33,837 bases of DNA from Burkholderiales bacterium. GTDB taxonomy: Bacteria; Pseudomonadota; Gammaproteobacteria; Burkholderiales; Eutrophovitaceae. Within the stretch, counting starts at the first letter, position 1. Every line of letters begins with the position of its first letter. Positions 10,101 to 18,024 of this stretch are shown here, piece by piece. A program made the position numbers and the translations under genes. The notes below the pieces were generated by a model that was given only the letters and a program-made list of their open reading frames with translations, was not told the origin of the DNA and ran no database searches. The DNA lies in NCBI GenBank assembly GCA_035560005.1, contig DATMAN010000008.1:1-33837 (forward strand), read 5' to 3'.

Positions 10101-10326
10101 AGACCCGAAGATCCGGTTCCACCTGACGATCAAGGACCTGGAGCGCCAACTGGGCGACCCGGCAGTGGTCCTGAGTTCCTTCATCGTCTCCAGCACGCGC
10201 GTCCCCGAAGTCGCATGGTGGGACGACGGGATGACGAAGGACGAGTTCGAGGCGCGGAACGTGCTCTTCCAGCGGGAGGATCGGGAAACCTACATCGAGA
10301 AGCTGCTGCGGAAGGTGGGGACATAG
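7132..10326 (+). CDS. Type III restriction Res-like DEAD/DEAH helicase-nuclease
   Basis: A 1064-residue superfamily 2 helicase with a C-terminal nuclease. Walker A ATGSGKT is at residues 175-181, Walker B is DEGH at 277-280 (a variant of DEAH), a SAT-like motif is in FEYSATFG, and motif VI QLFGRGVR is at 594-601. Near the C terminus PD (961-962) and DPK (979-981) match the PD-(D/E)xK spacing of type III Res endonucleases. ATG 7132 is preferred to GTG 7126 because AAGGGG at 7121-7126 is the likely ribosome site. With the Mod gene at 3022-6108 it should form a restriction-modification pair in which the helicase translocates and cleaves unmodified DNA. It appears intact. The pairing is inferred from gene order; the domain calls are read directly. 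Confidence 0.88.
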   Translation: MASRVAEHIEKPLRFEQRLVLHQWLLSLFGVSSFEGLAKNLRAPELEGFDENNVSRFHHQLRLLFERPELPHDVLLAYDQNIVRHWRRITERRNHAGPFLYPKYFQYLALLFAEIYLDRYFRDPERLLAQLNAHVDAFNRGEYPVPGSPAGPIPEASRVEPYTKQDLNKVAFWMATGSGKTLLMHINILQYQHYLNLHGGRQVNRVILLTPNEGLSHQHLEEFQLSGIDAELFSKERRSLFTGRAVEILDIHKLREEMGEKTVAVDAFEGNNLVLVDEGHRGTSGAEIGAWMQKRNQLCENGFSFEYSATFGQAMKASGNRALEQVYAKCILFDYSYKYFYGDGYGKDYRILNLADDPDENVRRKYLMACLLTFYQQLRLYRDKPEEFRPFLIERPLWVFVGGSVNAVRTQHGRKVSDVVDILLSLATFVRDRRSSVEIIQLLLAGRSGLLDAKGRELFQGTFRYLNTLGLTPDQVFDDVLRVLFNAPTMAALHVENLKGTDGEVALRLGDNEAFGVINVGDASALCKLCEEQGDLVVAEKEFSGSLFRALNDEASTINILIGSKKFTEGWSSWRVSTMGLMNIGRNEGPQIIQLFGRGVRLKGKDFSLKRSRRLEGQAAPKNIETLETLNIFGIRADYMRQFKEYLEDEGLPANEDRIEFVLPVIKNLGSKKLKMVRLREGIDFKKDGPKPALDEPPEYLVRHPVVVDWYPKLQAMASGAGRASAQAAERNRGYFEEPHLAFLDFDAIYFELQQFKNERAWHNLTLPRRNLATLLAQKDWYVLLIPKEEMHFRSFQQVLRWQEIAAALFKKYLDRYYKFRKQEYEGGHLEYRELSDDDPNFINEYRLLIEQSREDIIQKLEEIKGLIEAGKLRNVEFQSLHAISFGRHLYEPLIYVGNDLIEVKPVVLENEGERDFVLDLQKFCESDKGKEFLNGKQLYLLRNLSRGRGIGFFEAGNFYPDFILWLLAGGRQYVSFIDPKGLRNLEGPEDPKIRFHLTIKDLERQLGDPAVVLSSFIVSSTRVPEVAWWDDGMTKDEFEARNVLFQREDRETYIEKLLRKVGT

Positions 10327-10420
10327 CGAGATGTCCAATGGTGTGTGTGCATCGCGTCCCCGCGGGAATCGCCGGCATGGCCTTTCTTACGGAGGAACTC
10401 GGCATAGGAGGTGATGCCAG

Positions 10421-10831
10421 CTGAGCGACAAGTCCACAATCGAACGGACCGACTCAACCTGGAACCCCGTGACAGGTTGCAACAAGGTCAGCCCCGGGTG
10501 CAAGCACTGCTACGCCGAGATGTTCGCGGAACGTTGGCGCGGCATTCCGGGTCACCCCTACGAGCAGGGCTTCGACCTTCGCCTGTGGCCGGACCCGCTT
10601 CAGCTTCCCCTGACCTGGAAGAAGCCCCGGACGATCTTCGTGAACAGCATGAGCGACCTCTTCCACGAGCAGGTCCCTCTTGGCTTCATCCAGAGGGTGT
10701 TCTGCACAATGGAGAGGGCCTCATGGCACACGTTCCAGATCCTCACCAAGCGGTCGGAGCGGCTGGTCGAGCTCGCCCCTGATCTGAGCTGGCCTCCAAT
10801 TCTACGTGTGGATGAAGCGCGCCATCGTTGA
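10421..10831 (+). pseudogene. Truncated DUF5131 (phage Gp37/Gp68-like) gene with a probable CTG start
   Basis: Residues read as the N-terminal half of a DUF5131 protein: TWNPVTGCNKVSPGCKHCYAE with its C-x6-C-x2-C cysteines, then FVNSMSDLFHE and FQILTKRSERL. The homologous text begins upstream of the first GTG (10469), and the only start that includes it is CTG 10421. A full Shine-Dalgarno, AGGAGGTGAT at 10406-10415, is placed for that codon, and an in-frame TGA at 10412-10414 excludes anything earlier. Family similarity stops at WPP (10790-10798). From there the frame runs 10 codons through sequence that belongs, in another frame, to DUF1156, and ends at TGA 10829-10831. Full-length members are longer, so the C-terminal half is missing. 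DUF5131 proteins often accompany mobile and defence genes; the function is unknown. Confidence 0.75.
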
Positions 10832-11921
10832 TTTGGTTCCGGAGGCCATGGCCACGCCGCTTACACCCAAGTCCGACGAAGCCACAGCACTGAAGCACCG
10901 CCACGGCGGCGACGGCCAAGCCGCCGACCGCCGTTTCACCACGAAGCTGGCCCAGGTTTTCGCGGAGGCCAAACGCGTTACCAAGCCCAGGGGCGTGTAC
11001 TCGGTCATCTTTGCCCACCAAGAGACGCACGCGTGGACGGCGCTCGTCCAAAGCCTTTTTGCGGCGGGGCTGACCATTGACGCCACGTGGCCAATCGAGA
11101 TGGAGATGAAAAACCGGATGCGCGGTCTCAACTCGGCGGCCCTCGAAGCGAGCATCACCGTCGTCTGCCGCCCGCGCGTCGTCGGGAGCGCCGCGTCCTT
11201 CAAGCAGGTCCAACGGGAAATCGAGCAGGTCGTCGCCGAGTCGGTCAGGCGCTTCTGGTCCTATGGCTTCCGCGGCGCCGACCTGATCGTGGCCTGCTAC
11301 GGGCCGGCCGTGGGCGTGTTCGGTAAGTACGAGCGTGTCGAGAAGGCGGACGGAACGCCCGTCGGGATCCCCGAACTCCTGGACCTCGCCCGTCAGGCGG
11401 CGCGCGATGCCATCGCCGGCGAGTTCCGCGCCGACAGCCTCTCGACGCTGTATTACGTTTGGGCGAACCTCTACGGTACCTCCGAACAGTCTTGGGACGA
11501 CGCGCGGCTTGTGGTCCAGATCGGCGGGGACCACACCGATCCCATGGAAGTGGCCAGGCACCAGGGACTCTTCGTGGTGAACGGATCGACCTGCCGCCTG
11601 GCGCTGCTCGCCGACCGCCAAGAGCGGCGCAACCTCGGCATGGACGCGAACCCGCCGCTCATTGACGCGCTGCACCGAAGCATGCTCCTCTGGAAGCTGG
11701 AAAAGCGTCGGGAACTCGTGACCTACCTTGTCGACCGGGACCTCCTCGCCGACGGCTCCTTCTGGAAACTGGCGCAGGCTCTTTTCGAGGTTCTGCCGCG
11801 TGACTTGGAGGACTGGAAACTGGTGCAAGCCCTATTGGCCGAGCGGCCGACGCTGCGCGCCGAAGGCAAGCAGGTCGCGTATCGCGATCAGCAAGTGACC
11901 TTGTTCGATCGGGAAGGCTAG
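10800..11921 (+). pseudogene. DUF1156 DNA methylase, C-terminal remnant
   Basis: This frame opens with FYVWMKRAIVDL, continues TPLTPKSDEA, FAHQETHAW and ASITVVCRPR, and so matches the C-terminal half of DUF1156 adenine-specific methylases. In intact members the catalytic DPPY motif lies just upstream of the FYVW segment, so it and the whole N-terminal DUF1156 domain are gone. The break at 10796-10800 is also where DUF5131 similarity ends, so one deletion fused the two genes out of frame. GTG 10806 or ATG 10812 could start a 369-371-residue product, but no ribosome site is evident and the product would lack motif IV. The frame stays open to its natural-looking stop, and cmr1 begins 4 bp later. 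DUF1156 and DUF499 genes commonly occur together in defence islands, and DUF499 lies on the far side of the cas genes here. Confidence 0.75.
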
Positions 11922-11925
11922 AGCG

Positions 11926-12909
11926 ATGGCTGCTGAACGTACATACATCCTGAAGGCCTTGACCGACATTTGGACGGGCGACGCCGAACGGCGAGGCGAC
12001 CGGCTTATCGCGACCGGCCTTCTGGGCTCCATCCGTTGGTGGTTCGAGGTGCTTGTGCGCGGCCTCGGCGGCTCGGCGTGCGATCCGACCCTCGACGGCA
12101 ATCGCTGCCCGGATCCTCGAAAGCAGCCCCATGAAGAGGGCCACCATTGCGCCGTCTGCGAGCTCTTCGGCTGCACCGGCTGGGCGCGCAAGTTCCGCTT
12201 TGAAGTGCTCGACGCCAACGACCAGCCGAAGGCATCGCAGATCAGGAAGAATGAGGCGTTCAAGCTCCGCTTCACCGAGCTGCGGCCAATTCGCAAAGAA
12301 GAATGGGCGCTCCTGGACCTGACGCTGCGGCTCACCGCGGACTACGGCGCGATCGGTGGGAAGACGGTCCTCAAACCGTCCGACGAGCCGAGTCGGATGA
12401 ATAAACCGAACCACGTGGATTATGGGCTCGTTGCCGTCGTCCAAGCAGCGGGACTCAGTCGACTGCCGCTCGATGCGTTGCGAACCTATGTTGGCGCCCC
12501 CCAATGGCGGCGTGTCGACGACAGTGGAGTCGGCTGGGCGTCCATCGCGAACTTCTGGTTCGTAGGCGCAAGGTACCTCGCACGTCAGAACAACAACACC
12601 AGCACGTTCAACCGCGTCGTCGGGCGGTGTGAACCGAAAGCGCAGGCCCAGCAAACCGTTCAAGGCGCGTCGGCCGCCCCAAACCGCTGGCTTGCCGGGC
12701 GCCAGCGAGAGAGCAAAAAGGTCTTTAGCTTCAAGGAACCCGAGGAAGCCCGCCGTACCTTCGGCTTCGTCAACCCACCCGCAATCGGTTTTGACGACAT
12801 GCGCCAACGCTTGCGCCAGGTCTGGCGGGGATTTCAAGACTCGGAATTTTTAACGGGCGACCAAATCCTGCAGGACTTGCTCAAGCCGGGTTCTGGAGGC
12901 TCACCATGA
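11926..12909 (+). CDS. cmr1: Type III CRISPR RAMP protein Cmr1-like (Cas7 group)
   Basis: A 327-residue RAMP protein. The segment GLLGSIRWWFEVLVRGLGG (residues 31-49) is the Cmr1 signature, followed by a Cys-rich CAVCELFGC element (C75, C78, C83) and WARKFRF. Cmr1 caps the end of type III-B/C effector complexes that binds the 3' part of the crRNA-target duplex. It is the first gene of a six-gene cas set and starts 4 bp after the DUF1156 remnant. Its TGA overlaps the next start as ATGA at 12906-12909. Length and motifs look normal. The Cmr1 call is strong; assignment to subtype III-C rests on the Cas10 and gene order downstream. Confidence 0.88.
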   Translation: MAAERTYILKALTDIWTGDAERRGDRLIATGLLGSIRWWFEVLVRGLGGSACDPTLDGNRCPDPRKQPHEEGHHCAVCELFGCTGWARKFRFEVLDANDQPKASQIRKNEAFKLRFTELRPIRKEEWALLDLTLRLTADYGAIGGKTVLKPSDEPSRMNKPNHVDYGLVAVVQAAGLSRLPLDALRTYVGAPQWRRVDDSGVGWASIANFWFVGARYLARQNNNTSTFNRVVGRCEPKAQAQQTVQGASAAPNRWLAGRQRESKKVFSFKEPEEARRTFGFVNPPAIGFDDMRQRLRQVWRGFQDSEFLTGDQILQDLLKPGSGGSP

Positions 12910-13829
12910 CCTTCGACCTTTATGCCGATCTCGCACAGGAGCAAGCGTGCCCTACAGGGGCCAGCCTTCCGGAGGGCCTGGTGTCAGGCTTTGTGGACGG
13001 GTGTACGGAATGGTCCGTCCGTGGTAACGACCGGAGGAATGAAGCGCGGCGCCGCTATATCCAGCGGGCTCAGGCCGAACGGCTGCAGTTGCCGGACGCG
13101 CTTTCTGCGCCGTTGACTCCGAACGTCAGCGCTCCACTGCTTTCGGACTGGCTCGGCCTCGAGGTCTCGTTCAAGCTCGAAACGCCGTGGTACTCCAAGG
13201 ACGACCGACCCTTCCATGTGCTCGACAATCCGGTGCGCAAGGACCGGGTGTTCGGTGTTCCTTACATGTCCGCAGCAAGTTGGAAGGGCCTGCTGCGCTG
13301 GGCGTGCCGCATGCAGGCGGGGTTGAGGGAGCATCTGGAGGTGCACAGAGGGTCATCGGATTTGTGGAAAGATCCGGGCTGGATTCTGCACCTGTTCGGC
13401 AACGAAAAGAGGGAGGAAACGACGTTTCAGCAGGGTGCCCTCGTCTTCTATCCCAGCTGGTTCTACCAGATCGGCTTCGAGGTTATCAACCCCCACAGCC
13501 GGGAGAAGAAGGCAGGGATACATCCGATCTACTACGAGGTGGTGCCGCCCGGCGCAAATGGAACGTTGTACCTTCTCTACGCGCCGTGGCCGGGGATGAA
13601 GGATCCTCGGGGGCTGGATCGTAAAGAGGCGATCAAGAGGCTTCTCGAGGCCATCGAGCAACTCCTGAAGACCTACGGCATCTCCGCCAAGCGCACCGTG
13701 GGGTGGGGTACAGCGCAAATCCAAGAGTGGAAGGCCTACCGGAAAGACACCAGTCCGGCCACGGCACCGAGTGGGACTGACCTTTGGAACACGATAGGCG
13801 CTTGGTTCGAATCCGGAGGTACAGCGTGA
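12906..13829 (+). CDS. cmr6: Type III RAMP protein, Cmr6-like (Cas7 group)
   Basis: A 307-residue RAMP-superfamily protein. Visible features are FGVPYMSAASWKGLLRWA (the conserved helix after the first RAMP strand), HLFGNEK, and a glycine-rich RTVGWGTAQI close to the C terminus. Its position between cmr1 and cas10 is that of the Cmr6-type Cas7 subunit in III-C loci, where it would lie near Cmr1 on the effector backbone. About 80 residues precede the first RAMP strand and are not recognised. It overlaps cmr1 by ATGA and cas10 by GTGA, which indicates coupled translation and fixed stoichiometry. The RAMP family is clear; the exact subunit name is inferred from position. Confidence 0.75.
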   Translation: MTFDLYADLAQEQACPTGASLPEGLVSGFVDGCTEWSVRGNDRRNEARRRYIQRAQAERLQLPDALSAPLTPNVSAPLLSDWLGLEVSFKLETPWYSKDDRPFHVLDNPVRKDRVFGVPYMSAASWKGLLRWACRMQAGLREHLEVHRGSSDLWKDPGWILHLFGNEKREETTFQQGALVFYPSWFYQIGFEVINPHSREKKAGIHPIYYEVVPPGANGTLYLLYAPWPGMKDPRGLDRKEAIKRLLEAIEQLLKTYGISAKRTVGWGTAQIQEWKAYRKDTSPATAPSGTDLWNTIGAWFESGGTA

Positions 13830-16800
13830 GCAGCGGGAGGCTTTCGGACATGCTTCGCCAGCACCGCCCGCTGCTTCTGGCTTGCGAGGCGATCGGCTGG
13901 CTGCACATGGCGGGAAAGGCCAAGGCGGATTTCTTGCGCAAGCACGGGGGTCAGCCGAACGACTACCAATACGAACGGTGGTTCGAGTACGAGCAGCCCC
14001 CGTTCCCTTGGTCCGACCTGCTGCAGTGGGTGAAGGACCAATATCCCCTCGGCACGAACGCCTGGCCCTCGTCGCTGACCGATTTCATCACCAGGCACAC
14101 CAAACTGGATTCTGGCCTGCTTGGGCTTCTCCAGGCGGGCCACGGCATGGCGTCGGGAATCGAAAAAAATCTGCCGAAGTCCACCTCGGAGTATCTCAAC
14201 CAAGACGCCACCCACATGTGGCTGAGCTCGCCGTTCGGACATCCCGCGCGGAACCTTCTGGCCGACCCTCCGGAGGTTCTTACAGAAGAGGGCTGGCGGG
14301 TGCTTCTGAGAAGGATCGAGAAACTTCTCCAAGACCTTCGCACCCTCGGCAGTCCCGAGCCGCCTCACACCCCAAACGAGCTGGACGGCTGGTGGCGGTG
14401 GCGGGAAGCGGCCATCGGCCCTTCCGGGTGGTTACGGCGGGCGTTTCTCTCCACGCTGGCCGAGACGCGGTTGCCCAACAACGACGTGACGTTATGGGAC
14501 CAGTCGTATGTGGCCGCCGCGCTCTTCAAGGCGGCCGTGGCCGGTGCGATCCTCAGTGACCCGACCTTCCAATCGCAGGACAACGCTATCAAGCAGCAGA
14601 CCCGGTGGCGGGTGTTGACCGTCGGCTTCGGCGCCGACCACTACGAGGCGCGCGCCGTGCGGATCGGGGACTGGGTCGGCGCGCGGCGCGACATCGACCG
14701 TTTGTTCGAAAAAGTACGTCGGCTGATCGAGGTGGATTTGGCGGTGGGCTCGCTCGTGTATCGGGACGCGGCGACGCTCGCGTTCACGTTCCCCGGCCTG
14801 CGCTCGGATGCGACCCCCGGGGATCCCAAGGGGAGCTTGGATGACCCGACGGCAGAGGCGCTACGCAGCGAAGTCGAGCGTGCGATCGACCAATTCGCCC
14901 AAGAGTTGCATTTCGAGACGCCGCCCCTGTGCCGCCTGTCCTCTTCGACGCGCTCCTTCGTCCCCATGGTCCGCGAGCTGCGGGAAGCACGGAGCAAGCT
15001 GGCCGTGCCGATTCATCGCCCGTGGGCGATTTCCGATCCGGATGCGGACACGGCCGCCGGCAGCAGCGGTGCTCGCCACGTCTGCCCGGTCTGTCAGGTG
15101 CGGCTTAACGAACCGCTGCCCGGCGACCGGACGGACAACGCGCGCAAGAGCCGAGTCTGCGGCGTGTGCAACGCGCGGAGGCGCGGCCGGCTCGACGCCT
15201 GGCTTCAGGGCGGAGATCCGGACACGATCTGGATCACCGAGGTGGCAGACGCCAACGACCGCGTGGCGCTGCTGACCTTCAGCCTCGAGATCGAGCCGTG
15301 GCTCGAGGCCAAACAGGTGGACTCGCTCCGGGCCCAAAGCATCGCCGAGTGGCGGCGCTTCAACCCCGTGCTGGAGGAGTTTTGGAAGTGTAACCCAGAA
15401 GAAAGAGATCGCGCAGATAACACAGTGCTTGTCGCGAATTCCTACGACTCCCTTCTGCGGGAGATCGAAGATCGGCTTCAAAAGTCCCAACAAAGGAATT
15501 GGGAACTGGACGCCAAAGACCTGCTTTTTGCGAACCTCCAAGAAGGGTATCGCCACGAGGCCGGACAACACGGGACCTGGCCTAGCTACTTCGCAAAAAT
15601 CGTAGAGGAGCGAGCACCTGACGAGAACGTAAAGTGGAAAAACGATGACGTGACTTACAATGCTCGGTGGCTTGCCCACCAGCTTTTTTGCAAACTGTCC
15701 TCTGCTGGGCGCATCCACCGCTTTTGGCGCACGGCGGAAACGTTCTTCGACGAGCTCCTTGCGCAGTTCCGTGAGATCGTATCCGCGCACGAAAACCGCT
15801 GGCGCACGCGCCGGCTCCGGCTCGTCCCGGATCAATCCTCGCAAGGCCAGCTGTGGGAAGATCGCGAAACCTACACGGCGCGGTTCGACAAGGGCCCGCT
15901 GGAGGTGCTCTATGTGAAGGATCAAAACGCTTTCGTCACCATCTGCAACCTGGCGCGGTGTCTCCGGCCGGAACAACCGAAGGAGGCCATTTGGCAGGGC
16001 AGCAGCATCGAGCTCCGGAGCGAGGAGTCTCCAGATCCCAAACAGCTCACGATTGCCCGCGTTGAAGAGGCCGAACACCTGGGCGTGTACCATCCCCTGA
16101 TCGTTCTGGACCGTACGCCGAGCCGTTTCCGGGTACTGGTTCCCCTCGATCGGGCCACGACATGCATCGAGGCCGCCGTCGCCAAGTGGCGGGAAGAGTT
16201 CAGCCGCGTTTGGGATCGGATGCCGCTGCAGGTCGGCGTCGTGGCCTTTCCGCGCCTGACGCCCTTTCAGGCCGTGATCGAGGCGGCGCGAAATTTGGAA
16301 GCTCGGCTTGACGAAGGTGGCGAGGAGACGTGGACGGTGCGCGAAGCCGAAACGCGAGAGGGGGTGGCGGCGCTGGTCTTGCGGCGCCCGGACGAAAACG
16401 ACGAACTGGTCACGGTCCCGACACGCCTGCCCGACGGGCGGGACGACGTGTCCTACCCGAACGTGCGGCTGGCCAACGGAAGGCTGCACCACCCACGCGA
16501 TTTCCAGCATCCGAAGGGTGACGTGTACGGGCACATCGCCGATCTTCGGCTTGGCGACGGAATTCAGGTGAGCCCGAGTCGAATGGCCGCGATGTTTTTG
16601 GACACGACGGGCCGGCGATTCGAGAGGGTTCGGGTGCGCTATCTCTCGGACTTTGCGCGGATGCGCGATGTTTGGCAGCTCATTTGGGCTTCCGCGCCGA
16701 GTATGACTGCCGTGCGAGGCGCCTGGGCAGAGATCGAGGACCGGGAACAGCGGTGGCGCGATGAAGATGGCAACTGGCATGCGTCGGCGGAAGACGAATG

Positions 16801-16954
16801 GGTCGAGTTCGCCCGCGCCGTTCTGCAGGATCGGCTCCAGGTGCGCGGCGCCCGCTTGGACGCCCTCCTGGAAGCCGTCCGTGACGGCACGTTGGCCTGG
16901 GCGCTGGAGTGGCACCTCACATGGCTAAAAGAAAGGTTGGGAGGTGAATCATGA
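13826..16954 (+). CDS. cas10: Cas10 of Csx11 type (III-C), both catalytic sites degenerate
   Basis: A 1042-residue type III large subunit resembling the Csx11 family, the Cas10 of subtype III-C. GTG 13826 is chosen because GGAGGT at 13816-13821 precedes it and it forms a GTGA overlap with the previous stop. The N-terminal HD-domain segment reads GWLHMAGKAKADFLRKHGG: the H-D-x-G-K motif is H27-M28-x-G30-K31, so the metal-binding Asp is replaced by Met. TRLPNNDVTLWDQSYVAA is the later helix of that domain. A zinc ribbon is formed by C420, C423, C445 and C448. In the second palm domain, where active Cas10 proteins carry GGDD, the sequence is TPSRFRVLVPLDRA (about 764-777), and no GGDD occurs anywhere. 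The C-terminal SPSRMAAMFLDTTGRRFE is Csx11-like. Cyclic oligoadenylate synthesis is therefore not expected, and HD nuclease activity is doubtful. A structural role remains likely. Confidence 0.85.
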   Translation: MSSGRLSDMLRQHRPLLLACEAIGWLHMAGKAKADFLRKHGGQPNDYQYERWFEYEQPPFPWSDLLQWVKDQYPLGTNAWPSSLTDFITRHTKLDSGLLGLLQAGHGMASGIEKNLPKSTSEYLNQDATHMWLSSPFGHPARNLLADPPEVLTEEGWRVLLRRIEKLLQDLRTLGSPEPPHTPNELDGWWRWREAAIGPSGWLRRAFLSTLAETRLPNNDVTLWDQSYVAAALFKAAVAGAILSDPTFQSQDNAIKQQTRWRVLTVGFGADHYEARAVRIGDWVGARRDIDRLFEKVRRLIEVDLAVGSLVYRDAATLAFTFPGLRSDATPGDPKGSLDDPTAEALRSEVERAIDQFAQELHFETPPLCRLSSSTRSFVPMVRELREARSKLAVPIHRPWAISDPDADTAAGSSGARHVCPVCQVRLNEPLPGDRTDNARKSRVCGVCNARRRGRLDAWLQGGDPDTIWITEVADANDRVALLTFSLEIEPWLEAKQVDSLRAQSIAEWRRFNPVLEEFWKCNPEERDRADNTVLVANSYDSLLREIEDRLQKSQQRNWELDAKDLLFANLQEGYRHEAGQHGTWPSYFAKIVEERAPDENVKWKNDDVTYNARWLAHQLFCKLSSAGRIHRFWRTAETFFDELLAQFREIVSAHENRWRTRRLRLVPDQSSQGQLWEDRETYTARFDKGPLEVLYVKDQNAFVTICNLARCLRPEQPKEAIWQGSSIELRSEESPDPKQLTIARVEEAEHLGVYHPLIVLDRTPSRFRVLVPLDRATTCIEAAVAKWREEFSRVWDRMPLQVGVVAFPRLTPFQAVIEAARNLEARLDEGGEETWTVREAETREGVAALVLRRPDENDELVTVPTRLPDGRDDVSYPNVRLANGRLHHPRDFQHPKGDVYGHIADLRLGDGIQVSPSRMAAMFLDTTGRRFERVRVRYLSDFARMRDVWQLIWASAPSMTAVRGAWAEIEDREQRWRDEDGNWHASAEDEWVEFARAVLQDRLQVRGARLDALLEAVRDGTLAWALEWHLTWLKERLGGES

Positions 16955-18024
16955 CGACCTCGAGTTACAAGCCCTTCCGCGTGGTGGGGCTGGCCTTGGA
17001 CCCCATTCATGTAGGTACGGGAGGCGCCCGCCTCGGGCGGGTGGATCTGACCATTGTTCGCGATCCGGTCACACGGGTGCCCAAGATTCCGGGATCCAGC
17101 TTGGCCGGGGTGTATCGCAGCTACGCCGCGATGCAGTTCGAAGAGCAGCGCGCAAACTCAAATCCATCGAGGGCAAAGCCATACTTCCCCGACTGTGTCG
17201 GGCAGGGTCAACCTGACCGCCAAGGCCAAGGTGGGCATTGCGGCCAAGCCGACTGCCCCATCTGCGTCACCTTTGGCTTCGCCCGGGGCCAGGGGGGTGG
17301 TTTTGCCGGCCTGGCATCTTTTACCGACGCCCATGTACTGCTCTTTCCGGTCGCCACCCGCGAAGGGCCGGTCTGGGTGACGTCGCCCGGCGCGCTGCGG
17401 ATCGTGGGGATCGATTGCAAGATCGACGACGAGAAGAAGATTTATCGAAAGAACGGACAGGGTGCCAGTCTGAACCTCGGATGGCTGTTATTGCCGGTAG
17501 AGCAGCTTTCCATCAGCGACTTGGAGCCAAGATTGCGGGACCTCCGTATCCCCGATGAGATCCGAAATCGCGCGGCGGTCCTTTCTGACAAGCTCTTCGG
17601 CCACGTCGTGAACAGCAACCTGGAGGTACGAACTTCGGTCGCCATCGACCCTTCCACGGGCGCCGCCGAGGAAGGAGCGTTGTTCAGCTTCGAGGCGCTG
17701 CCGCGCACTACGGTGCTGGTATGGGAGGTGATCTGCAGGAATCCGCAGCATTTCAAGCCCGGCGGACAGGCGATTAGCGCTCAGCTGGGCGGCAAACGGC
17801 TGGCGGATGCGGATTCGGTTTTTGAGGTCGTGAAGACCGCTCACCCCTACCTCGAGCATCTTGGCATCGGCGGTATGGGTACGCGCGGGATGGGGCGGCT
17901 CAAGGTGGTGTACGCCGGCGATGGCGCAGCTGCCGGTGGCGAATGCCAAGTTCAGACGGCTCAAGAAGGTGATGCCACTCATGCCGCTCAGAATCGGCCG
18001 GGACCCCCGCAACAGGAGGCATGA
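16951..18024 (+). CDS. cmr4: Type III RAMP protein Cmr4 (Cas7 backbone, target-RNA nuclease)
   Basis: A 357-residue Cas7-type backbone protein. LALDPIHVGTGGARLGRVD is the Cmr4 N-terminal signature. D32 in GRVDLTIVRD aligns with the catalytic Asp of Pyrococcus Cmr4 (VDQPIQRE context), so periodic cleavage of bound target RNA should be possible. A Cys/His-containing insertion (GHCGQADCPIC, about 90-100) and FGFARGQGGGFAGLASFTDA follow, and GIGGMGTRGMGRL near the C terminus is the glycine-rich RAMP loop. The last 35 residues are polar and not conserved-looking. It overlaps cas10 by ATGA and cmr5 by ATGA. Several copies would line the crRNA in the complex. This is the only subunit in the locus with an evidently intact active site apart from Cas3. 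Confidence 0.88.
   Translation: MTTSSYKPFRVVGLALDPIHVGTGGARLGRVDLTIVRDPVTRVPKIPGSSLAGVYRSYAAMQFEEQRANSNPSRAKPYFPDCVGQGQPDRQGQGGHCGQADCPICVTFGFARGQGGGFAGLASFTDAHVLLFPVATREGPVWVTSPGALRIVGIDCKIDDEKKIYRKNGQGASLNLGWLLLPVEQLSISDLEPRLRDLRIPDEIRNRAAVLSDKLFGHVVNSNLEVRTSVAIDPSTGAAEEGALFSFEALPRTTVLVWEVICRNPQHFKPGGQAISAQLGGKRLADADSVFEVVKTAHPYLEHLGIGGMGTRGMGRLKVVYAGDGAAAGGECQVQTAQEGDATHAAQNRPGPPQQEA

Noticed and set aside
110-10326. DISARM system
   Set aside because: There is a SNF2 helicase and a methylase, but no DrmB (DUF1998), no DrmA-type helicase and no DrmC phospholipase-like gene. The second helicase is a type III Res with a PD-(D/E)xK end.
16436-16447. GRDD at Cas10 residues 871-874 as a variant GGDD cyclase motif
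   Set aside because: It lies about 100 residues after the palm strand FRVLVPLD, in a C-terminal region of Csx11 type, and is not followed by the hydrophobic strand expected after GGDD.
14861-16915. A 684-residue open frame antisense to cas10
   Set aside because: It has low-complexity composition and no motif, and it lies opposite a frame with clear Cas10/Csx11 features.
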